NCBI GenBank assembly: GCA_024305745.1
Contig: JAHRBS010000014.1
Coordinates: forward strand, 2,611,501-2,675,500
DNA length: 64,000 nucleotides
Source: Polyporus tsugae
Taxonomy: Eukaryota > Basidiomycota > Agaricomycetes > Polyporales > Polyporaceae
Direction of reading: 5' to 3'
Shown here: in pieces, positions 11,901-24,500 of the stretch
Position numbering within the stretch: the first letter of the stretch is position 1
How the letters are laid out: every line of letters begins with the position of its first letter
Notes under the pieces: model-generated
The model's input: only the letters and a program-made list of their open reading frames with translations
The model's database searches: none
Told to the model about the DNA's origin: nothing
Made by a program: the position numbers and the translations under genes

Positions 11901-14369
11901 GCCGGTTCCAGCACAGGTGGGGCTGGAACTGGAGGCTCTGGAACACAGCACAGCGCGCGAGGCGCGGCTTCTCCTCCACCGCGGTCGCCGTCCGTTGCAG
12001 TCGCAGGGGGTCGCGCGTTTGGCCCGCGACTTGAGCTTGAACGGGCGAGGTGAACCGTTCACCCTGCGCCACAGGCCCCCAGCCGTGCGGCGCGGCGGAT
12101 GGCGTGCTTGCGCGCTGGCCAGGGGGGTTACGTGAAGGCTGGTGACTCGCGAAGGGGGAAACGTTGACCGGACGGGGCGGCGGTGGCGGCGCACGATGCC
12201 ATGGACAAGGTTTAAGGTTGGCGTAGGGGATGGCGATGCCGCGCGTCTAGTCCGTCGCGCTCGGATGGGCCCACTGCGCGCACTCATCGCGACTCGCGGA
12301 GACCTCGCGGTCGTGTTTTGTGGCGCTGGAGAGGGGGGGGGGGCGGTAAGCCTGAGGGAGTTGCGTCCTCGCCCGTGCTTGGGCAAACACTTACCCCCGG
12401 TACGCGCGGCGTGTGACGCTCCCTTCCGAATCATGATCATATCGAGGCTGTCGAGGTCAAAGTTCAAAATTTGCGCGTTGAATATACGGTTATTCCGACG
12501 CATGGAAAGTCTGTGTCCATGATGATGCGGAGCGGGCGAACGATGGCGGCGGAGGCGGACGACTCGAGTTCGCATCGGGCCGAGGGGAGAGGCCTGCCTA
12601 CTGTAATCGGCCGCGGTGTCTGGGCGGCACGTCAGGCATGCATGGTTTGAAGCAGAAGTGCGCATGCACACTTCGCGGGATGTCCACATGTTTGGGGTCT
12701 GTTGGGAGGCACATGGGCTCCGAACAAGTGGTGGATGGAACTGGGAAGTTGGATGGGATATGTGGTTTCTGCGCAGCGCCAGATGGAGAGGGTGTTGACA
12801 GCTTCGCCCGAGTCGGAGGATACCAGCAGGCTCGTATCGTGCGTTCGTCGAACAAACCACAACCACCACGAGGAGTGGTCGGAGCATTCTGTGGACGATG
12901 GCTTGCTCGTGTGTGGCGTACGACGGGGAAATGAGGATGGTGTTGGCGGTTTCGCGACGGCTCAGCGAGCGCTGCTACACTCGCCGAGTGGGACCTGTGG
13001 ATGCGTTTCACGAATGAGAGCGGCCTGGATGGCGAGACCGGAACGTTGAACCTGTTGCCACTGCTCGCAACTCGTCTTCGCGTGCTTGATCCTCGCGCCG
13101 CGCGAGTGATAGAGCTTGCGAGGGTGATCGGGTAGTAGTCAGCATTGCGGCAGACGACCACGCGGGTGTAGAGATGAAGTGTCCTTCAGGTGCCGTTCGG
13201 AGGTCGCGACCCGTCGTGTGGTGGGATGGGGCAAGCGAACAGGGGCACAAGGTGAGCGTTGGCAACGCTGAGCTTGGCTTCTTGCTTGAAGAGCTTTGTT
13301 CCCAGTTTGGGCGGGATGCCTTGGGAAAGCAACCTGCCAACTGCACGCGGGAGATTGTTGGCAATTTCTGAGATGTTGATCCGCTCTGTGCGACTGCTTG
13401 CACACACACAAACCTCTATCCGACGGCCAGTGACCGATGTGGGGTTAATCGCGATCAATCGGGCGACTGAGCGAACGCTGCGTAGATGGCGACTAACCAC
13501 ATGTAGAGGTCATCCACGTTCAGTGACCGTAACAGTAGACGTTGTGATGCGCTGAAAGGGAAGTTCAGAGCTGGTGTATCGTTGACAGATCATCTCACCG
13601 GCCATACCGGTAAATGAATTTTCAACCGCCTCGAAGTTCATTGTTCCGAAAGAAGCCATCCGTCCGAATCCCTGGAAATGATTTTGTCGCTCGACTTGGG
13701 TGACACGGCGTTAGTTAGAGGGCGTCAGTGATCATGATAGACGAAGGTGAACGACATTCTGTTGCACTGTTTTCGGGAATTTCCCAGAATACCGCCATTC
13801 CACGAAGGTGAAATATCGCCGCATTTCCATGACGCTGAGGAGCAAACTGGACTGGGTGTTGCAGATGATATCGATGAGGGCGACGTTGGGACGACGACCT
13901 CGAGTCACTCGGCGAGGCGTTGCAGATCGGCAAATACCGGGCCCCACTGCCGGGCCTCGGCAGGCCTCATCCGGCACATGACCGCGACATCCGAATCGGC
14001 AGATGTGGCGCGTAGCGGCACCGCTCGCAAGCGCTGTAGTTTCGCCGCTAGCGCCTCGGTGCCTCGACGGCGTCGTGACCGTCAGTGTCGACTTACCATC
14101 AAGTTGCCCTCGTCTCCTCCGTCGTCCTTTTCGCCCCCCGACGCGTCACCGAGCTCCGTCTACCTCAGACTGAGTATTATCGCCGACATTGGCCATTGTC
14201 AGTAACATTTGTTCGACAATTTTGACAAGGTTCTGTCGATCACTGCCTCGGTATCGCTTCGGCCCGTCTTGACATTCTCCTCCGTCGTAACCCCTTCGTC
14301 CTGAGCCCTGGTGACGCCGCGCTCGACGCACTCCACATCCCACACAGTCCTCCTGCTCGCTCCCCGCCA
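8955..14369. other. 5.4 kb region without a recognisable gene
   Basis: The longest gene-free stretch of the window. Open frames exist, the longest on the minus strand at 11475-12887, but they are Arg/Ser/Pro-rich, have no domain resemblance and are typical of GC-rich non-coding DNA. The stretch contains local simple repeats such as three tandem AGTACTC copies near 9788-9808, GCTCAGC repeats near 9980-9998, a GCGT run near 10450, and a perfect 16-bp palindrome at 9659-9674. It could hold a non-coding RNA or unrecognised lineage-specific exons. I cannot support one. Confidence 0.4.
9659..9674. repeat. Perfect 16-bp palindrome
   Basis: AAGTCCGATCGGACTT reads identically on both strands, about 700 bp downstream of the TEA-factor stop. 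It could be a dimeric protein-binding site or a chance occurrence. Function unknown. Confidence 0.6.
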
Positions 14370-17300
14370 ATGTCTGACGGCCAAGATCATCCCCAAGAGC
14401 TCGTGCAGGCACCCGCGTCCAAACCCAAACCGATGGACAAGCTGTGGGTCACCTCTGCTCCCGCACTGCCAAAGAGCGCATACCAGCCGGGGAAGGCCCT
14501 CGAGGATGTCCCAGCGATCACCTATGCGCTGCACGTCTTCCTGCGCTCGCACATGCACGAGTCCGAGGACTACTGCAAGGAGTACGATCCGAAGATGTGA
14601 GTTGCCCTTTTTGGATCCCTGCCGTCGCTGTTCGCTCATTGACGCATCCCGTCACTGCATCCTCCTCCGACCTCGCTCCCAATATGGAATGCCAATGCCC
14701 CATCTCATCTCTCATCCGTATTCACACTGATTGGGCGTGACGCGACGGTGTAGGGAACGGCTGTATGTCGCCACAGGCTTCGGCTTGATCCAGTGCGTCA
14801 AGGGCCTAATGTCGTTCGCAGACGAGGTGAGTCTCGTCCTGGCTCATCCCTCAACCCATCTCCAGCTCTGCGCTTCCCTTCCTTGTTCCCTTCTTCGCCC
14901 TCTTTCGTATCATCGCTTCCTGTGTGCGGTCTGTCTCCGTGAGCGGTTCAGGCAAGTCGGTTCCCCCACACTGGCTGCGGCTCAGAGTTTCGAGGGTCCT
15001 TCTTTCCGCTTGAAGCTGGCACCTTCCGCGAAGCGCGTTGACAGATCGTCATATGTTGGCCTAGGCTTACGGGCCATTAGGACATATGCGACAGTCGCAC
15101 GTCTTGGTTAAACGGCTGCAATGCAACAAGAGTTTAATTTTCTTGCATATGGCAAGCTGCTTTACCCCCACTCGGGCTCAGCCGGGTGAGAGACGGCGCG
15201 AGGGCATTGGCGTCGCATGCTAAAGCCCAAATTCGGGTGCCTTTCGGACGTTATGATGACGTCCTCGTCTTTCTATGAGCACTCAGGTGGTGCCGGAGCG
15301 GACAGAACCATGAGGTTGAAACGGCAATATGCACGTAATATCGCCCACGAACCCGCAGATGCGTCCACTATATCTCGGCGACCCCTTGGATAGATAGATG
15401 GATGGTTGGAGGTACTATCTGCGAGTCCGTGCGTGGTATGCGTATAGCTTGTGGTCGTTCCTGCGGGCTCGGGTCGCCGTCGGTTTCATTCACTCATGCG
15501 CGGGTGTGGGTGTCAACGAAATTGGGGGGCCGTCTTGATGCTTGTGTAACGTCTTGATGCGGAAGATTAAAATTTCGCTGGGCAGAGGGCCTCCTTCGTC
15601 CATCTTCCTTTGTGGCGTGGTTGCTTAGCCATCGTATGTTTTTGCGACTCGCCAACATGTGGGGCGTGCACCGCCCTCGGCTCTTGCGAGGTCTCCCGCC
15701 GAGGGGGCGATGCATCGTACTTTCTGTCGCGTGGTGCTTTTCACCGTCCATTCCTAGACGATCGAAAGTCACGGAGGTACGGGCTGCGGACGCGAACTCG
15801 GGTGCGCGTCTGGGCATATGTGAGATGTTGCCTTGTCGCAATTGGAAAGCGCTCGCGACATTGTTCGTCGGGATATCCTCAGGGATGGACGGGGTGTTTC
15901 TGTTTCGCTACAGGCTGACCGGAGGAGGCGCACGAACGTGTGCGCTGACTCCTAGCCGCACACAAGGCTCTGTCTGTTCGGTGCTCCGGGTGGCGTTGGC
16001 GGGCGAGCTGTCTGCGTGTGTCGGGCGGCGGCAGCCAGCGCAGGCGCCGCCCTCTCCTTGGGGCAGTCGTTCGGCCTACTGGAGAGCTCCCGACCGCATA
16101 CGTGCGCTGCATGTCAGCAGCCGCGACGCGGATCGCGCTCTGTACCTGTACGAGTAGGGTTCCTGGCGAAAGGTTCCACAATTGCGCGTTCTTTCTGTAC
16201 AGCGGCTAGCCCCCACGTTTGAGTAGGCACCCGGATTGCGTATGCAGATACGTCGCCGAGACTTGCGCTGCAATTCTCGATGGAGCGAGGAAAGGCCGGG
16301 TGTGAGTCCGTTCTGCTCCTTAGCCTCCGAGGGCCACCCGAACTTCCCGAACCCAAACTTTGTTTGTGCCTATCCTGCTTGCCGTTTCGGGCGGTGCACG
16401 TGGGGCTGCCCATGATCGCACCCGCAATTTGCTGTATCTCTGTTTTCGGTCCGACCGCTCGGCTTTCCGTGACGCTGCCTTTCCATCCATCTTTCCTCAA
16501 TCAGCAACCCTCACCCATGCATCCCGCGACGCTCAATGCTAATCTGGACTGTCTGCTCGCGCCACACAGGACCTGGTCGACGCGATCGCGAAGGTGCGGC
16601 ATGGGAACGGCGTGGCCAGCGAACACAGGAAGCGGGCGGCGTCCCTGGCCACCCGCCTCGCGGGGCTCGTCGTGGGATCGCTGAACACGTCCGGGGTCGG
16701 GTTCATCAGGAGCATGACACCCGTGGAGCGGCACGCCGAGCTGGTGTATGCGGAGAGCTTGTTCGAGAAGGTGCGCACGTTTCTGCTTCTGTGTCTGTTT
16801 CTGTTGGGGGGGGTTCTGGTTCTGGGTTCGGGTTCAGGTTCGGGTTCGGGTTCGGGTTCGAAGGGAGGGTGGTGTGGTGGTGGCGGGGTTCTGGATCGTT
16901 ATGGTTGTGGTTGTGGTTGTGGTTGGGGAAGTTTGGAAGGCCAGGGGCGGATTTGAATGCACAAACGCGAGAATTAGGGCGATCGGTGCCAGTCGGTGCC
17001 ACGGCGAGTGAAGTCAGAAGTCAGGAGCGTCCGGGGCTGCGGTGTGACCGTACCGCCCGCAGGCCAAGGTCCGTGCGCGGTGGGTTCGGTTGTTCCCCCC
17101 GCACAGGGCGGCGAGTCGAGTCGCACGGACTAATGGGGCGAAAACATCGGGCGGAAGCTTCATTCAAACCACTTGAAACTTTGTTTCTGGTTTCTGGAAG
17201 AATGCGGCCTTTTCCTGCAGAGGTTCTGCTTCTGCTTGGTGCGGCTCGACGTCCTTCGGTGGGCTTGGTCTTGTTTGGTCTTCCCCGGGAATATCACATT

Positions 17301-20300
17301 GCCGTCCCCGGGGCAGTGGGTGTGCTATCAAGGGGGGCACAACCACATTGGAACCCCTGCAATTTTTGGTGCCACGAGCCGCGGGCGTCTCGTGTCGACA
17401 CGTCGGGGCACTGCCACCATGCTTTATGCTTTGCTTTTTGACGGTGTGTGGTTGATAGCAATGGAACGCATATGGCAAGGCGTGGTCCATGGATCAGTCC
17501 TTGTCCGGTGAAGGATCAGATATGCCTGGTGCGCATTCATGCCTCTTTGGCTTTTGGGGTCGCCCAGCCCTGCGGCGGCACAAAACCGGTTTGCGCCAGC
17601 TCTGTGGAAATGATGCTGGTCTGATTGGGGCTGGCCATCAGACGGACCTGTCATTCAGTGCGAGTTGGGGAGTGCACGCCGTCGGCGCGTCGATCTTCTG
17701 TGGTTTGCGATGGGGGGACGATCTTGCGATGCCCCTCCCCTCTCCAGACGTGTTCCGAGGGGCGAGCGTGCGGGGAAGCCTGCGCACGGCCTTTGTCGAG
17801 TGGTGTTCGCAGGGTATGTTGTACCCGACGTTGCTGCGCCTTCGGTTTCTGGTGGAAGGGAGAACTATCAGAGATATTGTTCTTCCTTGGTTCGTTTGTC
17901 ACGTGGTCTCGACTCTGCGTCGAGTTCTGGTGGTGGGTTGCGGCGGATGTCCCCGACCATGTTCCGATTTGCCATGACGAGATATGGCGTTGTGCAGCCG
18001 GCCCTTGTACTCGTACTTGGGATAAGGGGACAACCCCATCTCTGAACCAGTGCGTTGTGAGCAGGCCTTCGTTTCGGCGGATCTAATTGTGGCTTTTTGC
18101 GTGTCGGGCACGTCGATGAAGGCCCAATGTCGATGTCGGATGGTCACACGTCCTGACCATTGTTTCGCGAGGTCGTACCGCACTGTGCTGACAAACCCTG
18201 TAGGCCCTCCTCGGTATTGTCTATTCCGGGGACTGGCTTGCGTTCATCAAGGAAGCGTGAGTGTCTTGCCTTCTGCTATCTCGTCTCTCACCGTCCTCAC
18301 TGAACTATCTCCGCCGTGTTTCAGGCTGAACATGAGGACCACAATCAACATCTATCGTCAGCTCGGCAAGTATCTCGAAGCTGTTGACGCAGAGGCCCAA
18401 GCCCAAGGCAAGGGGCCCGAGGACACGTCCGTCGACGCGGACTTCCGTTCTGGTGTCTACCTTGGCGTCGGACTCTCGAACTTGGTGCTGTCCATGATGC
18501 CGACACGGTTACTCACCATCGTCGAGCTTTTTGGGTACAAGGGCGACCGTCACGCGGGTCTCGCGTATCTCCAACGCGCCGGAGGCTGGACGGCTGATTC
18601 GGACGTGCCCTCGGTCGACCTGGGTGCGTCCCTTCCATTCCTCGCCTCCTCCTACCCTGCCCATCTCCCATCTCCTATCCCCACGTCGTCTCGTTCGTAA
18701 TGGTGCTGATGCGCTTCGGATGGCGTGGGAGTAGCGCGCGAGGGCGTGCGCCGCACGATCTGCGACATGTCGCTGCTCATCTTCCATCTCGTCCTCTCCA
18801 GCTTTACGTTTGAAGGGGTCGATATCCACATGGCGCAGAAGATCCTCGATTACCACATCGAGCGCTACCCGAACGGTGCGTACGCCCTTTCCTCCGCCAG
18901 AGTTCTCTTCGGTATCGTACGCAGCCATTCTATTCTGCGCGCTCGCCTCGGTCAGTCACCCGACGCTCCGGGCGGGCGTCCTGGTGTGGAGCGCGCGGCC
19001 TTCCGTCTTTTCGTTCTCTTCGATTCTTTCATGGTTGATTTCGTTTCGTTTTGTATATGGGGGTCTCTGGCTCATGGCTTCGTGAGGCGCTGATGTCGCA
19101 ACGTTTTGCCCGGGCGCGCCGCAGGCGTTTTCTTCTTGTTCGGCCAGGGCCGTCTGCACCTAGTGCGGAGCCAACCAAGCGCAGCAATCGAGTACTACGA
19201 GAAGGCGCTGAAGGCACAGAACCAGTACCGGAACTTGCATCACATCTCGTTCTGGGAGATGGCGATAGCAAACCTTGCGCTGTGGGATGTCCCGGCGTCG
19301 CTGGAACATTGGCGCACGCTGGCTGCGGAGGCTACGGTACGTCTATTACCCACCAACTCTTCTACGGTCGCTGCTCGCATGTCGTGTTCTCCGGTTGGGC
19401 TGTACCGTGCGTCCACATTCCTTGCCAACGCCTTTGCTTCTGCCTCTCACTTCTGCCCGAGATGGCCCTGTCGGAGAACATGGGAATGGTCGTGCATGGC
19501 GCTGAGGGATGAATACGTGGCTAATTTGGCGTCCTCCTGGGCCCTGTAGTGGTCGAAGTCGACCTATACGTACGGTGTCGCGGTGTGCTTGCTGCAGATC
19601 GGCGGCGAGAAGCACGCGACGGAAGTTACCGAGCTCATGGAGAAGGTCCCAGCGCTACGCCAACGCATTGCTGGAAAGTCCATCCCCCTCGAGGTCAGTC
19701 GTGCGTCTCCTCCTCTCGGGCACCACTGTCTGCTCACACACCACATCAACCCCCTTGCGCCACTTGTTTTCTCATCCTCCCCCGCTCGCCGGTACTCATC
19801 CGACACATGGCCCGCGACCCCTTCCTTCTGCCGCCTTCCTTACATATCCGTGGGCGATCATGGCGCGGCGGCTCTGAACTCGAACCCTGAACTTTAGAAA
19901 TTTGTCGCCCGCAAGGCGCGCAAGTTCAAGCAGCAGGGGGGGCGGCTCGCCCTGCCCGCGCTCGAGTTTGCGTACCTCTTCCTCGGGATCGCGCACGCGC
20001 CGCGCAGCGTCGTGCACAAGCGCATGCTGCCGCTCGTCGACGAGCAGCTCGCCGAACTCGCGAAGCACGCGCGGGACCCCGGCGGGTACGGCGCGGGCGG
20101 CGACGCCTCGGAGTTCTGGGACGACAGGTGCCTGGCGCACTTCCTGCGCGGCATCTGCCTGCGATACGTCGCGTACCCAGATCTGGACGCGCTCCTGGAC
20201 GCCGGGGAGGAGGAGGAGGTGCGGGCGAGGCGTGCGGAGACGGCGCGAGACGCCAGGGAGGCGTTCGAGGCCGTGTTCAGGGACGGGCCGAAGGTCATGT

Positions 20301-20930
20301 ACGACCACTATCTCGTGTACTACGCGCGTGAGTCGCCCCTTTCGTCATCGAGCTGCTTCTCCGGGAGTGGGGGTCCGAGGTGCTGACGACGCGCGGGCGT
20401 CCGGCGATTGGGAACTTGGGTCGACATATAGATTTCGAGTACGCGCGGCTGCTGGCGTGCATGGGCGACAAGGACGGGGCGCGGACGCACCTCGAGATGG
20501 TGCTTTCTGGTGAGCTGCATTTTCCGTCGTCATTCTCCGCTCCTTCCCCTCCCTTTCCGCCCCCCCCCCCCCCGTCCCTTCCCTCCTACGTTCGATCCGA
20601 TCCGATCCGACTTCGGCGGTATGTTGACTCAGCTGTGTGTAGGCAAGCCTCTCGAGGTCGCTCCTGGAGCGCGGAAGGTGCGGATAGGTTTCGTGTGCTT
20701 GCGTTCGTTGCTGACGAGTTGCGTTTGCGTTCCTGTTTGTGGCGTCGATCGGGCAGGGCAAGTTCAGCATGGAGGTGCGTTGGGCTTCACTTCCGTTGCT
20801 TCTTTCTTTCTTTCTTTCTTTCTGTTTTGGTTTTTCCGAGTGCTGATGGCGGGACTTGCGTCGCTAGAACCAAGTGCATGTCCGTGCGCATGCGGCCTTG
20901 GAGGCACTCGAGCGGAACGAGCGGCTTTAG
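14370..20930 (+). CDS. TTC39/IML2-like tetratricopeptide protein (DUF3808)
   Basis: Thirteen exons: 14370-14596, 14754-14826, 16570-16770, 18204-18256, 18325-18623, 18735-18875, 19125-19336, 19550-19693, 19898-20327, 20432-20509, 20643-20677, 20757-20774, 20868-20930; 657 residues. The protein has the features of the TTC39/IML2 family: an early GFGLIQCVKGLMSF segment, HAELVYAESLFEKALLGIV, FRSGVYLGVGLSNLVLSMMP, the VELFGYKGDR motif, a TPR-like LFGQGRLHLVRSQPSAAIEY, and the HHISFWEMAIANLALWD stretch. Yeast Iml2 takes part in lipid-droplet-linked clearance of protein inclusions; whether this holds here is inference. Introns 2 (14827-16569) and 3 (16771-18203) are 1743 and 1433 nt, against about 60-250 nt elsewhere in the gene, yet the joined exons are continuous and in frame. 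The last exons are very short (35, 18 and 63 nt). Confidence 0.88.
16813..16925 (+). repeat. Simple repeats inside a long intron (TTCGGG-type and GGTTGT-type)
   Basis: Inside the third intron of the TTC39-like gene there is a run of GGTTCG/TTCGGG hexamers (about 16813-16860), followed at about 16902-16925 by GGTTGT repeats. They are microsatellite-like. The unit is not the fungal telomere repeat TTAGGG. Confidence 0.7.
20798..20822 (+). repeat. TTTC tetranucleotide repeat in an intron
   Basis: About six tandem TTTC units lie in the last intron of the TTC39-like gene and double as its pyrimidine tract. A microsatellite without evident function. Confidence 0.7.
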
Positions 20931-21534
20931 GTCATCCTGGAGGACCTTGCGCGTCTCGGACTATTATCATTTGTCGTATGCTGTGGTGGCAGCCTACACG
21001 ACACAGACTACGACGTTCACGAGGCAGATCGAATTATTGTTGTTGTATCGATATACCCGTTGCGCCCACAGCGCCCCAAATATCTGACTCGCTTTCTTGA
21101 ATAAAGATCACAACCTACTGGGATCCGCAGATGTGTAACATACCTCGATAGAGAACGTTAAGACATTGTTTTGTATGTGTTGGCGCTGGTGTCGGAGTGC
21201 TTGAGAGGTTTGTTGGGCTGGGATGCCAACTCGATCGCTGTATGCGATCCTATTGGGTTCGTAGTGGTCGTAGAGACAAGAACATATCATTTTATTATTC
21301 GATTCGGAATATTATAAACTGATATCCGGCAGATCTGCAATGGCAGCCTGGCAGTGGGTGGTTGCGATTAGCTTACATAAACGGACGCTTTGTGGCGCAG
21401 GTTCCGGGCCGATCAGGACCCCACAGCGCCTATTGCCCGCGATCACGTCGTCGTTGCCGTCGCCGACGTTGGACAAGCACTGCGCTTCGTCGTTGACCGC
21501 CATTCCGTCTCGCGACTCGCCGCGCTTTCCAACG
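20931..21534. other. Intergenic region between TTC39-like and mannosidase genes
   Basis: The left part should be 3' UTR: an AATAAA poly(A)-like signal occurs at 21099-21104, 169 bp after the stop. The right part is the mannosidase promoter. No TATA box or repeat is evident. An in-frame ATG at 21340 could extend the mannosidase N-terminus but has no family support. Confidence 0.5.
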
Positions 21535-24500
21535 ATGGCGCACCTTCACCACCACGGCGGTCACTCGCACCACCACGCAGAACCCTCGAACTACCCGAAG
21601 GAGAACACTGGCCCCGGCGCGAAGTGGATCAAGCATCTCACCCAGAACCGCCTGGGGACGTTCAACGGCGGCCACTTCTCTGACGTGAACTTGTCCTCGG
21701 TGCTCTTCACGCACAGGATCGACAACCAGGAGCATGTCAAGCTGGAGGTATGGAGCGCACCGGGGCTGACGAAGCCGAGCTTCGAGGAGGCCATGAAGCA
21801 GAAGTTCAAACCGGCGCGGAAAGGGGAGAACTTTGGTCCATCTTGTGAGTGCTGCGTTGCGCCTCCCCACGATATCTTGTGCTGATTTCTGGCAGGGGTA
21901 CGCCAATTTTGCCGGATATATGCGCTACTCGACTGACGCCTTGCATATATCTAGACGAACCATTGGTTCAAGGTCTCCCTCACCATCCCCTCGTACTGGG
22001 AGCAATACGAGCGGATTCAATGTACGTTCTGTCACCTCTTTTAGAGTATGTCCCTCTAATCTGTAGCTTAGTTGAATTCGACCCCGACTGCGAGGCCATG
22101 ATCTTCACCACCGACGGCACGCCCCTCCAGGGGATCACTGGCGGATACGGTGGCGACCGGCGCGTCGAGTACATCATCCCCCGCAGCGCCGTCAAGGCTG
22201 GCAAGCATGAATTTGTCATCGAATCCAGCTGCAATGGCATGTTCGGCGTTCCTTGGAACGGAGACACCATCGCTCCTCCCGACGTAAGTACTGCATTGCT
22301 CACTCATCTAGAGGGGTTTTCTGCATTGGCGGCACCTACCCGTGCCCTTCTGGCGCATAGTTCGGGATGAATCGTTTCCAAGTCTGCACATCGTTCGTTG
22401 TGCACATGCGGTGGCTAGCGACCGTTTCAAAGGGGTGACATAACGGTAATGATGCAGGTGCACGAGAGGAGCTGACCTGACGGGTGAGCATGTCAGATTT
22501 AGCGCGGATTGACTTTTACGCCGCTACTGGTGTGTGAGAAATGCTTGTCGCATGTTTCCCGTGAGCTCCAGATACTATCGAGAAGATTACTTTTCTCCTT
22601 TTCTTTCGCTTCTTGACCACGGATGTGGAATTTCTCCTCTCAAGAATCGGCATGGGACTGGATGTTTCGGAGTTGGACGATTTGCCTTGCCTCATGTGTT
22701 ATCGAGGCTTACAATGTCTAACATCACTGCTGTAGATGAACAGGTACTTCGGTCTCAGATCTGCGGATCTTGTCGTACCCAACATGGAGGCCTGGCAATT
22801 GTTTTGGGACTTCCAGACGCTCCGCGAGCTCACAGAGTCGATCCCCGGCAACACTGCGCTTCAGAACAAGGCACTCACTGTCGCGAACGAGATCATGAAC
22901 GTCTTCGACAAGGGCGACACTGCCAGCATTGGACGCGCACGGAAGCTCGCTGAGGAGGTCTTTGGTAAGCACTGGGAAAAGAAGGGCGAGAAGATCTACG
23001 AAGAGGGCGCAAAGAAGGCACAGGTGTGGGGTATCGGACATTGCCATATCGATACCGCTTGGTGAGTTCTGGTTGGAGCCTGTCAGGAATTGCTGCTGAA
23101 AGGCATTGCAGGTTGTGGCCCTATCGCGTCACCCAGCAGAAGGTCGCACGTTCGTGGTCGACCCAGGTGGACCTTATGGAGCGCTACCCAGAGCATCGCT
23201 TCACTTGCAGCCAGGCGCAGCAATACAAGTGGCTTGAACAGGTACAAATATCTCTTTTTCCTCTTCATAGTCGTCGTAACAAATTGTTGCAGCTCTACCC
23301 ACCACTGTTCGAACGTGTCAAAGAGAAGATCAAGGAGGGCAAGTTCCATCCCGTCGGAGGGTCGTGGGTCGAGAACGACTCGAACATGCCATCGGGAGAG
23401 GCGCTTGCCCGACAGTTCATCCTCGGGCAGCGATACTTCGAGTCGCGCTTCGGGGCCCGCTGCAAAACAGCTTGGCTACCAGACTCGTTCGGCCTGACGG
23501 GCGCGCTCCCACAACTGATCCGCCTCGCGGACATGGACTACTTCTTCACCCAGAAGCTGTCGTGGTGAGTGCTAATCTCATATCGACAATCGAGATCGGG
23601 GATGTGGGTCCTTGCTGACGACACACAACTCACGATTCACGATTCACGACGGCGGCATACATTAGGAACAACATGTGAGTACATAACCTTCGATCCATTC
23701 GGACGGAAAGGAAAAGCGTATCTGAGATCTATTCGCATTCGCGCACAGCAACAACTTCCCGCATTCCACGTTCAACTGGGTTGGTATTGACGGGACCCAG
23801 GTTCTGTGCCACATGACGCCTGTCGGTGCGTGCTTGCTTCCCAGCCTATCAGCGTCTGTGGGCAGTGGGTATTGAACGAAGGTTATACGGGTAGACACCT
23901 ACACAGCACAGGCCACTGTTGGAGACGTCAAGAAGGGCGTTGAGAATCATAAGGTGCCATCGCGTCTCCCTTTCAATGACCGGGCTGACTGACTTAATAT
24001 TATGGCAACCAGAACCTCGAGTCCTCCGAGATCTCTCTTCTCGTTTTCGGAAACGGGGACGGTGGAGGGGGTCCTCTCGCGAAGATGTTGGAGAACGTGA
24101 GTGCTTTTTGCTAAGGTCTAGTGATAAATATCCCGAACTCACCGTGGAACTTTCGCCTCGTGCAGCTACGCCGCATCCGAGCGACATCGAACACCTCACG
24201 CGATATTGCTCCCGTGAACATGGGACACTCTGTGGATGAGTTCTTCGACGTCCTTGCCGAGGACTCGAACGGTGGCGCCAAGCTGCCCAACTGGAACGGT
24301 GAGCTATACCTCGAGGTATGTCCCAAGTTCGTGAACAGGAATTGTCCAGAAAATACTGAGGGGACGGTGACGATTAGTTCCACCGCGGAACGTACACTTC
24401 GCACGGTGCGTCCACCATCCCTTCGTCCGAGAAGCACGCGTGATGGGCTAAGCTGAATTTATTTTCCCGAGCACAGGCTCTATCAAAAAGGGTAACAGGA

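Noticed and set aside
11475..12887. 470-codon open frame on the minus strand in the large gap
   Set aside because: Arg/Ser/Pro-rich, low-complexity, no domain resemblance. Long stop-free frames are expected by chance in such GC-rich DNA.
16813..16860. Telomere-like repeat
   Set aside because: The unit is TTCGGG, not TTAGGG, and it lies within an intron.
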